DNA of 25,281 bases from Oleiagrimonas sp964566965. Its GTDB lineage: Bacteria > Pseudomonadota > Gammaproteobacteria > Xanthomonadales > Rhodanobacteraceae. The notes under the pieces are model-generated. The model was not told the origin of the DNA. It saw nothing but the letters and a program-made list of their open reading frames with translations, and did not search any database. Below are positions 25,222-25,281 of the stretch, in pieces. The stretch lies in NCBI GenBank assembly GCA_964566965.1, contig CAZMKO010000026.1:1-25281 (forward strand). The letters are read 5' to 3'. Numbering within the stretch: the stretch's first letter is position 1; the number at the start of each line of letters is the position of its first letter. A program made the position numbers and the translations under genes.

Positions 25222-25281
25222 GAAGCCTATCCGTTGGAACAAGATGCACACTTTGCCGCAATGGGGGGCGTTTGCCTAGGA

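Overview
The window is GC-rich gammaproteobacterial chromosome. It most likely comes from the Xanthomonadaceae/Rhodanobacteraceae group (Rhodanobacter-, Dyella- or Luteibacter-like). The clues are large TonB-dependent receptors of the kind expanded in that group, an autotransporter GDSL esterase, separate glyQ and glyS genes, and dense REP-type palindromes with a GTGGGAGCGGC head between genes. The assignment is inferred from protein character and repeats; no rRNA or tRNA gene is present to confirm it.

Layout. 1-926: 3' part of tex (RNA-binding transcription accessory protein). 926-1187: repeats. 1188-3442: a divergent pair, a SIRT4-like sirtuin (minus) and an APC amino-acid permease (plus), both with -10-like boxes almost touching the start codon. 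3443-3866: repeats. 3867-5900: GDSL esterase autotransporter. 5901-6109: a 28-bp-arm palindrome and a two-way terminator. 6110-6973 (minus): YbaY-like lipoprotein. 7223-10135 (minus): TonB-dependent receptor with a structured leader that looks like an attenuator. 10826-13888 (minus): Oar-like TonB-dependent receptor starting with GTG. 14263-14303: remnant of the 3' end of another receptor. 14390-17432 (minus): glyQ-glyS, overlapping by 8 nt. 17515-19317 (plus): a lone GspE/PilB-type ATPase. 19318-19857: a dense nest of palindromes. 19858-21416 (plus): glutamine amidotransferase plus a membrane protein, overlapping by ATGA. 21513-25221 (minus): glmU, an ExeA/GspA-like ATPase and a rhomboid protease, closely packed.

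The genes do not form one pathway. Themes are the cell envelope (two receptors, autotransporter, lipoprotein, GlmU, a GspA-like protein with a peptidoglycan-binding end, rhomboid) and housekeeping (tex, glyQS). The GspE-like and GspA-like proteins both resemble type II secretion parts, but no other secretion gene is visible. I found no phage, transposase, CRISPR, tRNA or rRNA. The most interesting non-coding signals are the candidate attenuator at 10158-10255, the modular palindromes joined at a shared CCCACAGGG, a permease whose stop codon lies inside a repeat, and the receptor remnant at 14263-14303.
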